Positions 1 to 7,879 of a stretch of DNA of 64,000 bases are shown here, one piece after another. The notes under the pieces were generated by a model. The model searched no databases. It had not been told where the DNA came from and saw only the letters and a program-made list of their open reading frames with translations. Positions within the stretch are counted from its first letter, which is position 1. Each line of letters begins with the position of its first letter. Made by a program: the position numbers and the translations under genes. Source of the stretch: Alphaproteobacteria bacterium (GTDB lineage Bacteria; Pseudomonadota; Alphaproteobacteria; UBA9219; RFNS01); assembly GCA_037200005.1 (NCBI GenBank), contig JBBCGY010000001.1, positions 1,201,812 to 1,265,811 on the forward strand, written 5' to 3'.

Positions 1-532
1 AAGTCGGCACGCCCTTCGTTACGCTCTGGCCCGCGCCTTCGGCGGAAAAGCCGCCGACCGAAACCGCGCCTTGGCCCACGGCGAAAACCTCGCCATCGGC
101 GCCCAGAAGCGGCGTGACAAGCAAGGTGCCTCCCATCAGGCTTTTAGCGTCGCCCAGCGTGGATACAGATATGTCGATCCGGCTGCCCTGCGACGAAAAA
201 GGCGGGAGGGTGGCCGTAACCATGACGGCAGCGACATTCTTGGTCTTGAGCGAATCTCCCCTGGTATTGACGCCAAGGCGCTCCAGCATGCCGATCAGGC
301 TTTTGGCGGTGAAAGGCGAGTTGGTCAGGCTGTCGCCGGAGCCGTTCAGGCCAACGACAAGGCCATAGCCGACCAGCATATTGTCGCGCACGCCTTCGAT
401 GTCGACGATGTCTTTAAGGCGGGACGACGCGTGGGCCGGCGAGGAAAGGGTCAGGAGGACAATAGAAAGAAAGGCCATACACAGGGATAAAGCCGCGGGG
501 CGGGGTAACCGGCGCGCGCGTGCCAACTTCAC
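1..532 (-). CDS. flgI: Flagellar P-ring protein FlgI, N-terminal part
   Basis: FlgI forms the P-ring around the flagellar rod in the peptidoglycan layer. The gene is cut by the left edge, so only about 177 residues are visible. The mature N-terminus shows the conserved FlgI opening (SSRLKDIVDIEGVRDNMLVG), then GYGLVVGLNGSGDS and later LMGGTLLVTPL. Two starts are possible. ATG at 478 gives a very short leader without basic residues. GTG at 532 gives a full Sec signal peptide with a basic n-region (KLARARRLPRP), a hydrophobic core and SPAHA before the cleavage site, so I chose 532, although neither start has a clear Shine-Dalgarno. It is divergent from fliX, a pairing known from Caulobacter-type flagellar loci. 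Confidence 0.9.
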   Translation of the reverse strand, partial: MKLARARRLPRPAALSLCMAFLSIVLLTLSSPAHASSRLKDIVDIEGVRDNMLVGYGLVVGLNGSGDSLTNSPFTAKSLIGMLERLGVNTRGDSLKTKNVAAVMVTATLPPFSSQGSRIDISVSTLGDAKSLMGGTLLVTPLLGADGEVFAVGQGAVSVGGFSAEGAGQSVTKGVPT

Positions 533-617
533 GACCGGTGGGTGGGAAAAGCTTGAATCTAACGAATATGGGTTCCGCATGTGCATGGCTTTCTCTATCG
601 TCCTCCGTCGCTTGGTA

Positions 618-633
618 TGCGAAAGCCATGCCA
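618..633 (-). promoter_or_regulatory. Candidate sigma-54 promoter for flgI
   Basis: On the minus strand this reads TGGCATGGCTTTCGCA. Against the -24/-12 consensus TGGCACG-N4-TTGCA it matches 10 of 12 specified positions, with the GG and GC pairs at the required spacing. It points towards flgI, with a predicted leader of roughly 75 nt. The window also encodes FlbD, the flagellar activator of sigma-54 RNA polymerase, which makes the assignment plausible. The rest of 533-840 holds no convincing gene. Confidence 0.5.
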
Positions 634-840
634 AAATGCCCGCCAAGACAACACATTGAATTAATTATGTTTTTTATTGCCTGCTTAGGTCAGACCCGCC
701 TATAATGACTTTGCCGGAAGCTATCATCAGTGAAAAAGTGCCGGAACGAAGGGCAAAAATTGCCGCTGAATCCTGCTGAATCTTAGTAACCAATCCTTCA
801 TTGCCAATCGTTCATATTGGTCCATCGTGAGGACAAAGCC

Positions 841-1278
841 TTGATTGAGAAAGTCGAAGGGCCGGGATCAGTCCGCGGCGCGCAACAGACGAGAGAAGTT
901 CGGCGCGTGGTGCGCACGGGCAGCACCGGCGGCGCGACCTTTGTCAAACACCTCGATCCTTTATCGGAAAGCGAGGCGGCAGGCGCGGCTTCGGGCGCGA
1001 CGTCGCTGGGCACGATCAGCCCCGTCGTAAGCTTGCAGGAAGTCGATGACGCCATGGCGCGGAAATCGCGCGGCAAAGCCAGGGCTAAGGAAATTCTCGA
1101 CCGGCTTGAAGATATTCGTCTCGAATTGCTCACCGGGTCCGTCAGCAAGGACAGATTGATGCAGCTTTCCCGCATGGTCGCGCAGCGCCGCCAGGATATC
1201 GACGATCCCCGGCTGACGGAAATTCTTGACGACATCGATTTGCGGGCGCAAGTCGAGTTGGCCAAACTAGGATACTAG
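841..1278 (+). CDS. fliX: Flagellar assembly regulator FliX
   Basis: FliX is an alphaproteobacterial protein that links completion of early flagellar structures to activation of FlbD and late gene transcription. The reading frame encodes 145 residues from the TTG at 841, close to the family's usual 140. The start fits the family beginning (IEKVEGPG) and has a TGAGG Shine-Dalgarno 8 nt upstream. An in-frame TTG at 817 would add eight residues without such a site. The conserved C-terminal half has the family pattern of a long helix (ILDRLEDIRLELLTG) and the ending LRAQVELAKLGY. Its partner FlbD is encoded at 44.9 kb. Confidence 0.88.
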   Translation: MIEKVEGPGSVRGAQQTREVRRVVRTGSTGGATFVKHLDPLSESEAAGAASGATSLGTISPVVSLQEVDDAMARKSRGKARAKEILDRLEDIRLELLTGSVSKDRLMQLSRMVAQRRQDIDDPRLTEILDDIDLRAQVELAKLGY

Positions 1279-1352
1279 AATAAAAAGGCTTGCAACCCAG
1301 TACGCGGATTATGTAACACGGCTCAGCATTCGCGAACGGAGAAAACAGAATC

Positions 1353-1781
1353 ATGGCTCTGGTAAATGTGCCCGACGATTATCGTCCGACGGAAAAAGAA
1401 CCCTACATGAATCCCATCATGCTGGGGTACTTCCGGAAGAAGCTGCAGCAATGGCAGAGCGAAATCCTGCATGAATCGTCGGAAACCCTGCAGGAGCTTC
1501 AAGACGAAGGCGGCCTGCAGGAACCCGACATCGCGGATCGCGCTTCCGTCGAAACCGAAGTCGCGCTGGAGATGCGCGCGCGCGACCGGCAGAGGAAACT
1601 GCTTTCCAAAATCAGCGAAGCCTTGCAACGGATCGCGGATGGCAGCTATGGTTATTGTGAGGAAACCGGAGAGCCTATTGGTATCAAGAGGCTCGAAGCC
1701 CGACCGGTGGCAACGTTAACCGTGGAGGCGCAAGAACGCCATGAACGCAAAGAACGCACTCAACGGGATGAACGCGAGTAG
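1353..1781 (+). CDS. dksA: RNA polymerase-binding transcription factor DksA
   Basis: DksA inserts a coiled coil into the RNA polymerase secondary channel and, with ppGpp, reprograms transcription during starvation. The protein has 142 residues. A coiled-coil region (about residues 25-95) contains LQDEGGLQEPDIADRAS with the acidic tip, and is followed by the zinc-finger region YGYCEETGEPIGIKRLEARP. Only the first of the four zinc cysteines remains; the others are Thr, Thr and Ala. Related alphaproteobacterial DksA proteins show similar losses, so a zinc-free finger is likely. GGAG lies upstream of the ATG. The 3' end overlaps the next gene. Confidence 0.9.
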   Translation: MALVNVPDDYRPTEKEPYMNPIMLGYFRKKLQQWQSEILHESSETLQELQDEGGLQEPDIADRASVETEVALEMRARDRQRKLLSKISEALQRIADGSYGYCEETGEPIGIKRLEARPVATLTVEAQERHERKERTQRDERE

Positions 1782-2439
1782 CATTTTTACGCTGCTGGCC
1801 TTTTTCTTTTTACTCAGCTCTCCGGCTATCGCTCAGGATCCTTCCGCGGCCGACCAGCCCGAGGATGCCTTCGCCAATACCGCACCGGCGCTCTATGAGC
1901 TTAAGGAAGTCCTGGTCGAATACCCGGTCTTCGTCGATCCCAGAACCGCCAACGATTGCGGTCTGATGAGGGAAGCGTTGCTTACGACCCTGCAGCGCAA
2001 CCTCCAGGATCCCGGCCTTGAAGTCATGATGGTCAACGAAACCCATCCTCGCGTCGGCGCGCGCGTCAATTTGACGGTCGAGATCGGCACCGTGAAGCAG
2101 GACAAAACATGCTGGTCGTGGATTGATTTCCCCCTCACCGACAAAGCGCCGATCATGCTGCCTCCCGTCAAAGTGCCGCGCACCATGACGCTTACTTTCT
2201 GGCATCAAAGAAAACTGGCGACCTCCTCGGTGGAAAGCCATCAGAGTGCCGTGAACGACATGCTGGCGACGCTTTCCCGGCAGTTTCTGCGTGATGTCAA
2301 ACTCGCGCTGCCCGGCGCTTTTACCCCGGACGGCAAGCGCGCCGACAGCGAAGAAGACAAGCGAGAGCAATTGCTCAAGTCGCTTAACGACAGCGTCTCC
2401 AAAAGACTCATTCAGCAACAAGGGGTTACAATTCCCTAA
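1741..2439 (+). CDS. Secreted protein of unknown function
   Basis: The protein of 232 residues has an N-terminal hydrophobic segment (FTLLAFFFLLSSPAIA) ending in a plausible signal peptidase site, so it is probably periplasmic or envelope-associated. I do not recognise a family. The mature part has two cysteines, in NDCGLM and DKTCWSW, that could form a disulfide, and a highly charged C-terminal helix. The chosen ATG at 1741 overlaps the end of dksA by 41 nt and has GGAGG about 12 nt upstream. An ATG at 1768 would keep the signal peptide but lose its only lysine. It is probably co-transcribed with dksA. Confidence 0.7.
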   Translation: MNAKNALNGMNASSIFTLLAFFFLLSSPAIAQDPSAADQPEDAFANTAPALYELKEVLVEYPVFVDPRTANDCGLMREALLTTLQRNLQDPGLEVMMVNETHPRVGARVNLTVEIGTVKQDKTCWSWIDFPLTDKAPIMLPPVKVPRTMTLTFWHQRKLATSSVESHQSAVNDMLATLSRQFLRDVKLALPGAFTPDGKRADSEEDKREQLLKSLNDSVSKRLIQQQGVTIP

Positions 2440-2502
2440 AATATAACATTATCAATGAGATGAGGCTAACGTGCTTCATGTATTTTTTAATACCTCTTGC
2501 AA

Positions 2503-2545
2503 CACACCCCAAGGGCACCATATCATTGGGTGTGAATAATTTTTG
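2503..2545 (+). terminator. Weak terminator-like hairpin
   Basis: An inverted repeat CACACCCCAA / TTGGGTGTG (nine pairs, one bulged C) is followed by AATAATTTTT. It lies between the dksA-linked gene and the Bax-inhibitor gene, so it could terminate the first transcript or act as an attenuator. The T-run is not immediately adjacent to the stem. Confidence 0.35.
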
Positions 2546-2567
2546 AGCGGCAAAGGAGACTACTCGC

Positions 2568-3302
2568 ATGCCCATCGATCAAATCCAACCTCGGTCTTAT
2601 GCCGGTATCGGCGAGAGCAGCGGCAGTTTCGACGCGGGTCTGCGCGCTCATATGCAGCGTGTATACAACTACATGGCGGGCGGCGTTGGCCTGACGGGCG
2701 TTCTGGCGTGGCTTGCGGCGAACACGCCGCTGGCGAATATAGTGTTCGCGCCGGGGCTCAGCCTGGTGTTCGCTTTGTCGCCGCTGGCGTTTATCCTGGC
2801 GTTGAATTTCGGCGTCCAGCGCATGAAATCCGGCACCGTGCAAACCTTGTTCTGGCTATTTTGCGCCAGCATGGGCCTGTCGATGGCCTATATCTTCCTG
2901 ATATACACCAACGCCAGCATCGCCCGGGCCTTTTTCATCACCTCGGCGACCTTCGCGGGCATGAGTCTGTGGGGCTATACGACCAAGCGCGATCTCAGCG
3001 CTTTCGGCAGCTTCCTCATGATGGGCCTCATGGGGCTTGTCATCGCTTCGCTCTTCAATCTCGGCATCATGCTGTTCACCGGACAGGCTTCAAGCATGCT
3101 GCATTGGATGATCTCGGTCATCGGCGTGCTGATTTTCACCGGCCTGACCGCATGGGAGACGCAGCAGATCAAGCAGACCTATGCCCAAAGCTGGGGCAGC
3201 GAGGCTAATAGCAAGCTGGCCGTCATGAGCGCGCTGAGCCTCTACCTCAATTTCGTCAATGCGTTCCAGTTTATGCTTCGCCTGATCGGCGATCGCCGGT
3301 AA
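2568..3302 (+). CDS. Bax inhibitor-1/YccA family membrane protein
   Basis: The 244-residue protein is an integral inner-membrane protein of the BI-1/YccA (UPF0005) family. Members modulate quality control by the FtsH protease in bacteria and act as calcium leak channels in some systems. About seven hydrophobic helices follow a soluble N-terminus. Family features include FVNAFQFMLRLIGDRR at the C-terminus and the segment MSLWGYTTKRDLSAFGSFL in the middle. The ATG is preceded by AAAGGAG at a good spacing. The gene stands alone with a strong terminator behind it. Confidence 0.9.
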   Translation: MPIDQIQPRSYAGIGESSGSFDAGLRAHMQRVYNYMAGGVGLTGVLAWLAANTPLANIVFAPGLSLVFALSPLAFILALNFGVQRMKSGTVQTLFWLFCASMGLSMAYIFLIYTNASIARAFFITSATFAGMSLWGYTTKRDLSAFGSFLMMGLMGLVIASLFNLGIMLFTGQASSMLHWMISVIGVLIFTGLTAWETQQIKQTYAQSWGSEANSKLAVMSALSLYLNFVNAFQFMLRLIGDRR

Positions 3303-3320
3303 GAAGCGACAACTTTTATA

Positions 3321-3355
3321 AAGCCGCCGGGGAAATTCTCCGGCGGCTTTTTTTA
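3321..3355 (+). terminator. Rho-independent terminator
   Basis: A perfect 11-bp stem (AAAGCCGCCGG / CCGGCGGCTTT) with a nine-base loop is followed by a T-run. It lies 20 nt after the Bax-inhibitor stop codon. Confidence 0.9.
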
Positions 3356-3360
3356 TGGCA

Positions 3361-3506
3361 TAGAGACCACCTGAAAAGTCATCAGGCCGCGGCGAAAACC
3401 ATGCTTTTCGAGAACCGCCGCGCAGCGTATTCAATATACATGAGCAGCGGAAGCGCAGAAAAGCGTGGTTTGCAGCCCGGCATCATGACTTTTCAGATGG
3501 TCTCTA
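3361..3506. repeat. 146-bp near-palindrome at a convergent gene junction
   Basis: The ends 3361-3382 and 3485-3506 are inverted copies matching at 21 of 22 positions. Inside them, 3383-3409 and 3458-3484 continue the pairing at about three quarters of positions, including AAACCA-GCTTTTC. The central ~48 bases pair poorly. No reading frame of note lies within. The right end supplies the TAG stop of the HAD gene. The form resembles a non-autonomous hairpin element (REP or MITE type), but no second copy was seen in this window. Confidence 0.7.
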
Positions 3507-4082
3507 AACGACAATCTTATGCGTCGCCAGTTCCATCATCGGCAGATCGTGGGGCGCATTGCCATAGGCCCAAATCTCGTCATAGGGGCCGGTAGCCGCG
3601 ATCAGGGCCGCGACCCGCCTCGCCTTCTCTTGCCGCACGCAGTTGCCTTTCAGCAAGCCTGTCACGCGGCCATCGGCGACAGCCATCTCGGTGCATAATA
3701 AATGGTCGACGCCTAAGTCCTGCAAGATAGCCGGCAGATACAAATCAAGCCCGCCGGAAGCCACGGCAATTGTGTCGCCGCGTTCCTTGTGCCAGACCAG
3801 ACGCTCGCGAATGCGGTCGAGCCAGCGCAATTGTTTTTGGAGCGCGGCAACGGCCTGCGGCATTCGCTCGACAGGATGATGTTTAAGGGCAAGACGCAGC
3901 CATAGAGTCTTGAACGCCGTGCGCCTGTCCGCCTCCAAAAGAGTTGTTGCAGCCGCAATCGACGCCGTCCCCAGGGCTCGCGGCCAGCCGACGCAGGCGG
4001 CGACGAAACGGGGCAAACTATCCCCGGCGACCAAAGTGCCGTCAAAATCGAAAATGGCGATGCGGCGAGGTGCTGGCGTCAA
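3504..4082 (-). CDS. HAD-IB family hydrolase (phosphoserine phosphatase-like)
   Basis: The protein of 192 residues is a haloacid dehalogenase-type phosphatase. Motif I is IFDFDGTLV (nucleophile and acid/base Asp, residues 11-13), motif II is the Ser of VASGG, and motif IV is YGNAPHDLP near the C-terminus. The substrate cannot be told. The TTG start overlaps the hemY stop by four bases (TTGA), so it is translationally coupled as the last gene of the heme operon. The stop codon lies inside the palindromic element at 3361-3506. The C-terminus ends soon after motif IV, so the original protein may have been slightly longer. Confidence 0.82.
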   Translation of the reverse strand: MTPAPRRIAIFDFDGTLVAGDSLPRFVAACVGWPRALGTASIAAATTLLEADRRTAFKTLWLRLALKHHPVERMPQAVAALQKQLRWLDRIRERLVWHKERGDTIAVASGGLDLYLPAILQDLGVDHLLCTEMAVADGRVTGLLKGNCVRQEKARRVAALIAATGPYDEIWAYGNAPHDLPMMELATHKIVV

Positions 4083-5422
4083 GACTCATAAATCTCCGGC
4101 TCCGGCGTAACCTCCGGAATCAGCTTCGCCGCCGTGTACTGATCGAACCAGTCGATGCCGTTGAGCGCCCCGCATTGCGGGCAGTTGATTTCCCATTGCG
4201 GGGTTTGGTGGCCGCAATGGTGGCAGCGCCAGGAAGCTTCGATAGGCGCCGTTGCCGCCTGCTGCAGCCAGTCATGGCCCGGCTTGCGATCGAGGGGATT
4301 GGCCTTATCGAGCTGCGCCAGCATGAGATAGGTCTGCCGCGTCGGCGCGATTTCGGCGGCGCGCTGCAAATTGCTTGCCGCCTCGCCCCACAATTGCGCG
4401 GCCATCGCCGCCTGGGCAAGCAACAGCAAGCTGACCGGATGCTGAGGGGCGCGGACAGCCAACTGCCCGACCTTTTTATATTGCTTCAGGGCATCGCTAT
4501 CGCCCAGCAATTCGAGATATAACGCTCCCAATTCAGGATGCGGCGTCGTATCCCAGAATTTCTCGATCTTCTTCAGCGCCAGCCTGGTATATCCCATGGC
4601 CGCTTGCGTGCGAACCAGCTCGATGCGCGCGGGCAGCCAGTCCGGCTGTATATTCTGCGCGTGCTCCGCCGCCTGCAGAGCGCGCGGCAGTTGATTCTCG
4701 GCCCGCGCCGCGCGCGCTTCGGCGACCATGGCCGCCGCCTGCTGCCGCCGGGCGGCGGAATGATTGAGCAGCTGGCGAGCCGTCGCGTGGCGCAGCGACT
4801 CCGCCGCCTGAACCCATGCGCCGCGCCGCGCCGCGATCTCGTAGCGCGCCACATGCAGCCATGGGCTTTTCGGATGGTGCGCCGCGAATTGCTCGACATA
4901 ACCCGCGGCCTTGTCGTCGTCATGGGCGCGAAGCGACGCCGCGATCAGGCCGCGATAGCCGATCGGCGCGCCATCATGATCCTTGCTGAGCTGCAGGAAT
5001 ATCTGTCCCGCCGTCGCGTGATCGCCGGACAATTGCGCCGCCTGCGCCTGCAGCCAGTTGATGAGCGGCGACGACTGGCCCAGCATTTTGCGCGCCGCGA
5101 CGGCCTTCGCGCCCGCCGCCGCCGCGTCGCCGCTGGCCAGAGCCGAAAAGCCCTTGCTGAGATGAACCAGGCCGAGATTCTGCCGGCGCAGCTGACGCCG
5201 CAGCCGCAAGCCGCGGCGGCCGTAGCGCAAAAAGCTTATTCCCCGATAGACCAGCAAGCTGGCGCCGACCAGCCCCAGCACGCATACGAGCAAAAACGCC
5301 GCCGAGGTCTGCACCAGATAATCATTCCATACGATCCTGACTTCGCCCGGATTCTCGGCGAGCCATACCGCCAGCGCGATCAGGACGGCGAATTTCGTAA
5401 TGAACCAGATGAGCCGGATCAC
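4079..5422 (-). CDS. hemY: HemY-like inner-membrane TPR protein
   Basis: This is the proteobacterial HemY of the heme operon (not the Bacillus protoporphyrinogen oxidase of the same name). It is an inner-membrane tetratricopeptide protein thought to organise late heme synthesis. Two transmembrane helices lie at about residues 5-65, followed by TPR-type helices (for example AKAVAARKMLGQSSPLINW). Near the C-terminus is a rubredoxin-like zinc ribbon, CHHCGH and CPQCG, about 14 residues apart. The GTG start overlaps the stop of the mitofilin gene (GTGA), showing translational coupling. Confidence 0.85.
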   Translation of the reverse strand: MIRLIWFITKFAVLIALAVWLAENPGEVRIVWNDYLVQTSAAFLLVCVLGLVGASLLVYRGISFLRYGRRGLRLRRQLRRQNLGLVHLSKGFSALASGDAAAAGAKAVAARKMLGQSSPLINWLQAQAAQLSGDHATAGQIFLQLSKDHDGAPIGYRGLIAASLRAHDDDKAAGYVEQFAAHHPKSPWLHVARYEIAARRGAWVQAAESLRHATARQLLNHSAARRQQAAAMVAEARAARAENQLPRALQAAEHAQNIQPDWLPARIELVRTQAAMGYTRLALKKIEKFWDTTPHPELGALYLELLGDSDALKQYKKVGQLAVRAPQHPVSLLLLAQAAMAAQLWGEAASNLQRAAEIAPTRQTYLMLAQLDKANPLDRKPGHDWLQQAATAPIEASWRCHHCGHQTPQWEINCPQCGALNGIDWFDQYTAAKLIPEVTPEPEIYES

Positions 5423-6534
5423 GGTGCAGCCTGTTCTTTGTCGTCGTCATGGGCGATATGCTGTCCGAGCAGCGCGCCGATGCGAGCCATCGCGACATCG
5501 AGTTCGCGGCGGGCGCGGGCGTCGCCAAGCCATTCCTGCAACTGCTTTTGCGCCGGTTCCGGCATGGCTTCGACCCGGCTGATCGCTTTCGGAAGATCGC
5601 CGCGCTGCAACGCCGCCGCCGCGTCATGCACCATGCGCGCCGGGCTGCCGCCGCTGCCGTCGTCGTTCAGCTTGCGCACCATGACGACTTCTTTCATGTG
5701 AGCCGACATGCGCTCCCACCAGGTGGTCGCCGCCGCCAGTTCCGCCGCCTGCAAGGCCGAGCCGGACATGACATTAAATCGCGACAGCAGCATCGGCAGC
5801 GTGGCGACGCCCCCCTGGGATGGGTTTTCCAGCTTGGAGAATTCTTTGGTCAATTCAGGAGAGCTTCTGGCAACGTCGCTCAGCGCCTGCAGCTCAGTCG
5901 CGAAAGGCGCCGCCGTCCCCGCCCTCTCGCGCAGTTGCATATAGGCTATGATTTGCGCGCGCGTGGCGGATTCAGCCGCCGCCGTTTCATGCGTGGTATC
6001 GGTAATTTTCTGGACGCTGCCGGACATGGAGGACAGCGATTCCTTGGCCTCCGCCAACTCGCCCTTCAGCCGCGCGATTTCCTGATGCACCGTGCTTGCG
6101 CTTCCGACGCTTTGCTGCAATTCGGCCAAATCCGCACGCAAGGCCGCAATCTGGGCAAGCGCGGCCTTCAGCTGCGCGGCGCTCGCCTGATCTTGCGCAA
6201 CGGCAGGCGGTTCCGGCGCAGGGGCCTGCGCTTGGGCTTGAGCTATCGCGGCGACGTCCTGTTTCAGCAGGTCGAGTTCCTGCGCCACCTCTTTCTGCCT
6301 CGCCTTAAGAGCGCTCACATCGACAGGAGGCGCGGCGATAACCGGCGGCGCATCCGGCGGCGGCGGCTGAAGCTGGGGCCAGGCCAAAGTCCCGGCGGCC
6401 AACACCAGCGCGATACAGGCGAGTACGCGGGCAAGCCCGTCCGCTCCCCTCGCCTGCCGCGGCTCATCTTCGACCATGGCGGGAGGCAAGCGCGACGGCG
6501 CGGTGTTGTTTCCGGATTCTTGCGTATCTGTCAT
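5419..6534 (-). CDS. Mitofilin/Mic60-like inner-membrane protein
   Basis: The 371-residue protein matches the alphaproteobacterial mitofilin group that lies beside hemY (COG4223). These are homologues of mitochondrial Mic60, which shapes inner-membrane invaginations and contacts the outer membrane. It has a cytoplasmic basic/proline N-terminus, one transmembrane helix (about residues 38-55), a proline-rich linker, a long Ala/Gln/Glu-rich coiled coil, and a C-terminal mitofilin-type helical domain (LPKAISRVEAMPEPAQKQL). The ATG at 6534 has AGAGG five bases upstream. An in-frame TTG at 6561 is less likely. Confidence 0.8.
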   Translation of the reverse strand: MTDTQESGNNTAPSRLPPAMVEDEPRQARGADGLARVLACIALVLAAGTLAWPQLQPPPPDAPPVIAAPPVDVSALKARQKEVAQELDLLKQDVAAIAQAQAQAPAPEPPAVAQDQASAAQLKAALAQIAALRADLAELQQSVGSASTVHQEIARLKGELAEAKESLSSMSGSVQKITDTTHETAAAESATRAQIIAYMQLRERAGTAAPFATELQALSDVARSSPELTKEFSKLENPSQGGVATLPMLLSRFNVMSGSALQAAELAAATTWWERMSAHMKEVVMVRKLNDDGSGGSPARMVHDAAAALQRGDLPKAISRVEAMPEPAQKQLQEWLGDARARRELDVAMARIGALLGQHIAHDDDKEQAAP

Positions 6535-6568
6535 AAGAGCCTCTTGGAAACGCTTGGCCAAGAAAGTC

Positions 6569-7300
6569 CTAGCGCGCCATTGTCTCGCATAGGGCTTCGA
6601 TCAATGCCGCTTCGTGGGGTGCCGATGCGACGATAACTTGTTGCCAGGGCAATGCTTTTGCGGCATCGGCCACGGCTTCACTAAGGCATAACGCGATCAG
6701 GCGGCGGCAGCAAGCCGTCAAATCGCTTTGCCCGGCTAATTCGGCGAAGATTTGCGCCGACCGCGGCGAAAAGAACAAGGCGGCGCGCAGGCTTCCGGCG
6801 AGCGCCTCCCTGCAGGCGGGGGAGAGTTCGATCGCCGCTTCGGCCCGGTAAACCGGCCAATGGGTTATGCCGTAGCCCGCGCGGCGCAGCGAATCGTCAG
6901 GCTCCCGCGAAAGATCGGCGCCGCAAACATGCAGCAGCGTTCCCTGCTCCGGCCCCTGAGTCTGGCGGATGATCGCTCCGAGTTCAAATCCGTCGCCGCC
7001 ACCCGCGATGGTTTTCTTCCATCCCTGCTTCTGCGCCGCCGCTGTGGTGCGATCCCCGACGCAATAACACGGCCAGGACGGCCAAGACGGCAGCAATAAT
7101 TCATAGGGCAACAGCGCCGCGCCATGCGCGCTGGTGAAGATGACGGCGGCGATATCATCGAGCGGCGGAGGCGGCTCGCGGGCCGCCACAATTTTTGACA
7201 TCGGCTCGACGAGCGGCGAAAAACCATGCGCCTGCAATAGGGAACTCAAGCGCCATGCATCGTCTTCAGGGCGCGTAATCAGAATATCCGGGCGGCTCAT
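6569..7300 (-). CDS. hemD: Uroporphyrinogen-III synthase HemD
   Basis: HemD cyclises hydroxymethylbilane with inversion of ring D to give uroporphyrinogen III, the branch point of heme and corrinoid synthesis. The 243-residue protein shows the two-domain pattern of this weakly conserved family: ITRPEDDA at the start, a VIFTSAHGA segment in domain 1, and ALFFSPRSAQIFAEL plus a C-terminal VIVASAPHEAALIEAL segment. The ATG at 7300 overlaps the pdxT stop as ATGA. A TTG three codons upstream is possible. Confidence 0.87.
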   Translation of the reverse strand: MSRPDILITRPEDDAWRLSSLLQAHGFSPLVEPMSKIVAAREPPPPLDDIAAVIFTSAHGAALLPYELLLPSWPSWPCYCVGDRTTAAAQKQGWKKTIAGGGDGFELGAIIRQTQGPEQGTLLHVCGADLSREPDDSLRRAGYGITHWPVYRAEAAIELSPACREALAGSLRAALFFSPRSAQIFAELAGQSDLTACCRRLIALCLSEAVADAAKALPWQQVIVASAPHEAALIEALCETMAR

Positions 7301-7875
7301 TGCAGGCAATTCTGCGCGAAGAGGGCATGCGCGCGAGTATCATCCGTCAATTCGGGATGAAAGGTCGCGACCATGTGGCGATCCTGCTCCACCAGAACGG
7401 GATGGCCGTCATGGCGCGCCAGAATCTTGCCGCGCGCGCCCACGCGGCGAATGACCGGCGCGCGGATCAGAACGGCTTCCATGCTACCCTGGCGCGTGCG
7501 GGCGAGAAATTCCGGTTCGGGATCGATCTCGACGATGCAGCTGTCGCGCTGCCGGCCATAGGCGTTGCGCTCGATATCGATGTCGACGACGTTCAGGCTT
7601 TGCTGCGGCGGGTTGGAAACATTTTTCGCCAGCAGGATCGCGCCCGCGCATGTGCCGAAAACCGGCTTTTCGGAGGCGAACCGGATCAAAGCCTCCATCA
7701 GCCCGTCATAGTGCAGCAGCTTGAGCATGGCGGTGCTTTCCCCGCCGGGAATAATCAGCCCGTCGATTTGCCCGAATTGCGCGGCATCGCGCACAAGCAG
7801 CGGAATATTTCCGGTCCTGGCAATGGCGGCCTCATGCGCGGCAAAATCGCCTTGCAGGGCCAGAACCCCGATCAT
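7297..7875 (-). CDS. pdxT: Pyridoxal 5'-phosphate synthase glutaminase subunit PdxT
   Basis: PdxT releases ammonia from glutamine and channels it to PdxS for PLP synthesis. The 192-residue protein is a class-I glutamine amidotransferase. It shows IGVLALQGDF at the start, GLIIPGGEST, the nucleophile in FGTCAGAILLA, and the His/Glu pair in TFHPELTDD. The ATG at 7875 lies four bases after the pdxS stop. A frame extending further upstream exists but is only a shadow of pdxS. The gene is coupled to hemD by an ATGA overlap. Confidence 0.95.
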   Translation of the reverse strand: MIGVLALQGDFAAHEAAIARTGNIPLLVRDAAQFGQIDGLIIPGGESTAMLKLLHYDGLMEALIRFASEKPVFGTCAGAILLAKNVSNPPQQSLNVVDIDIERNAYGRQRDSCIVEIDPEPEFLARTRQGSMEAVLIRAPVIRRVGARGKILARHDGHPVLVEQDRHMVATFHPELTDDTRAHALFAQNCLQ

Positions 7876-7879
7876 CGCC

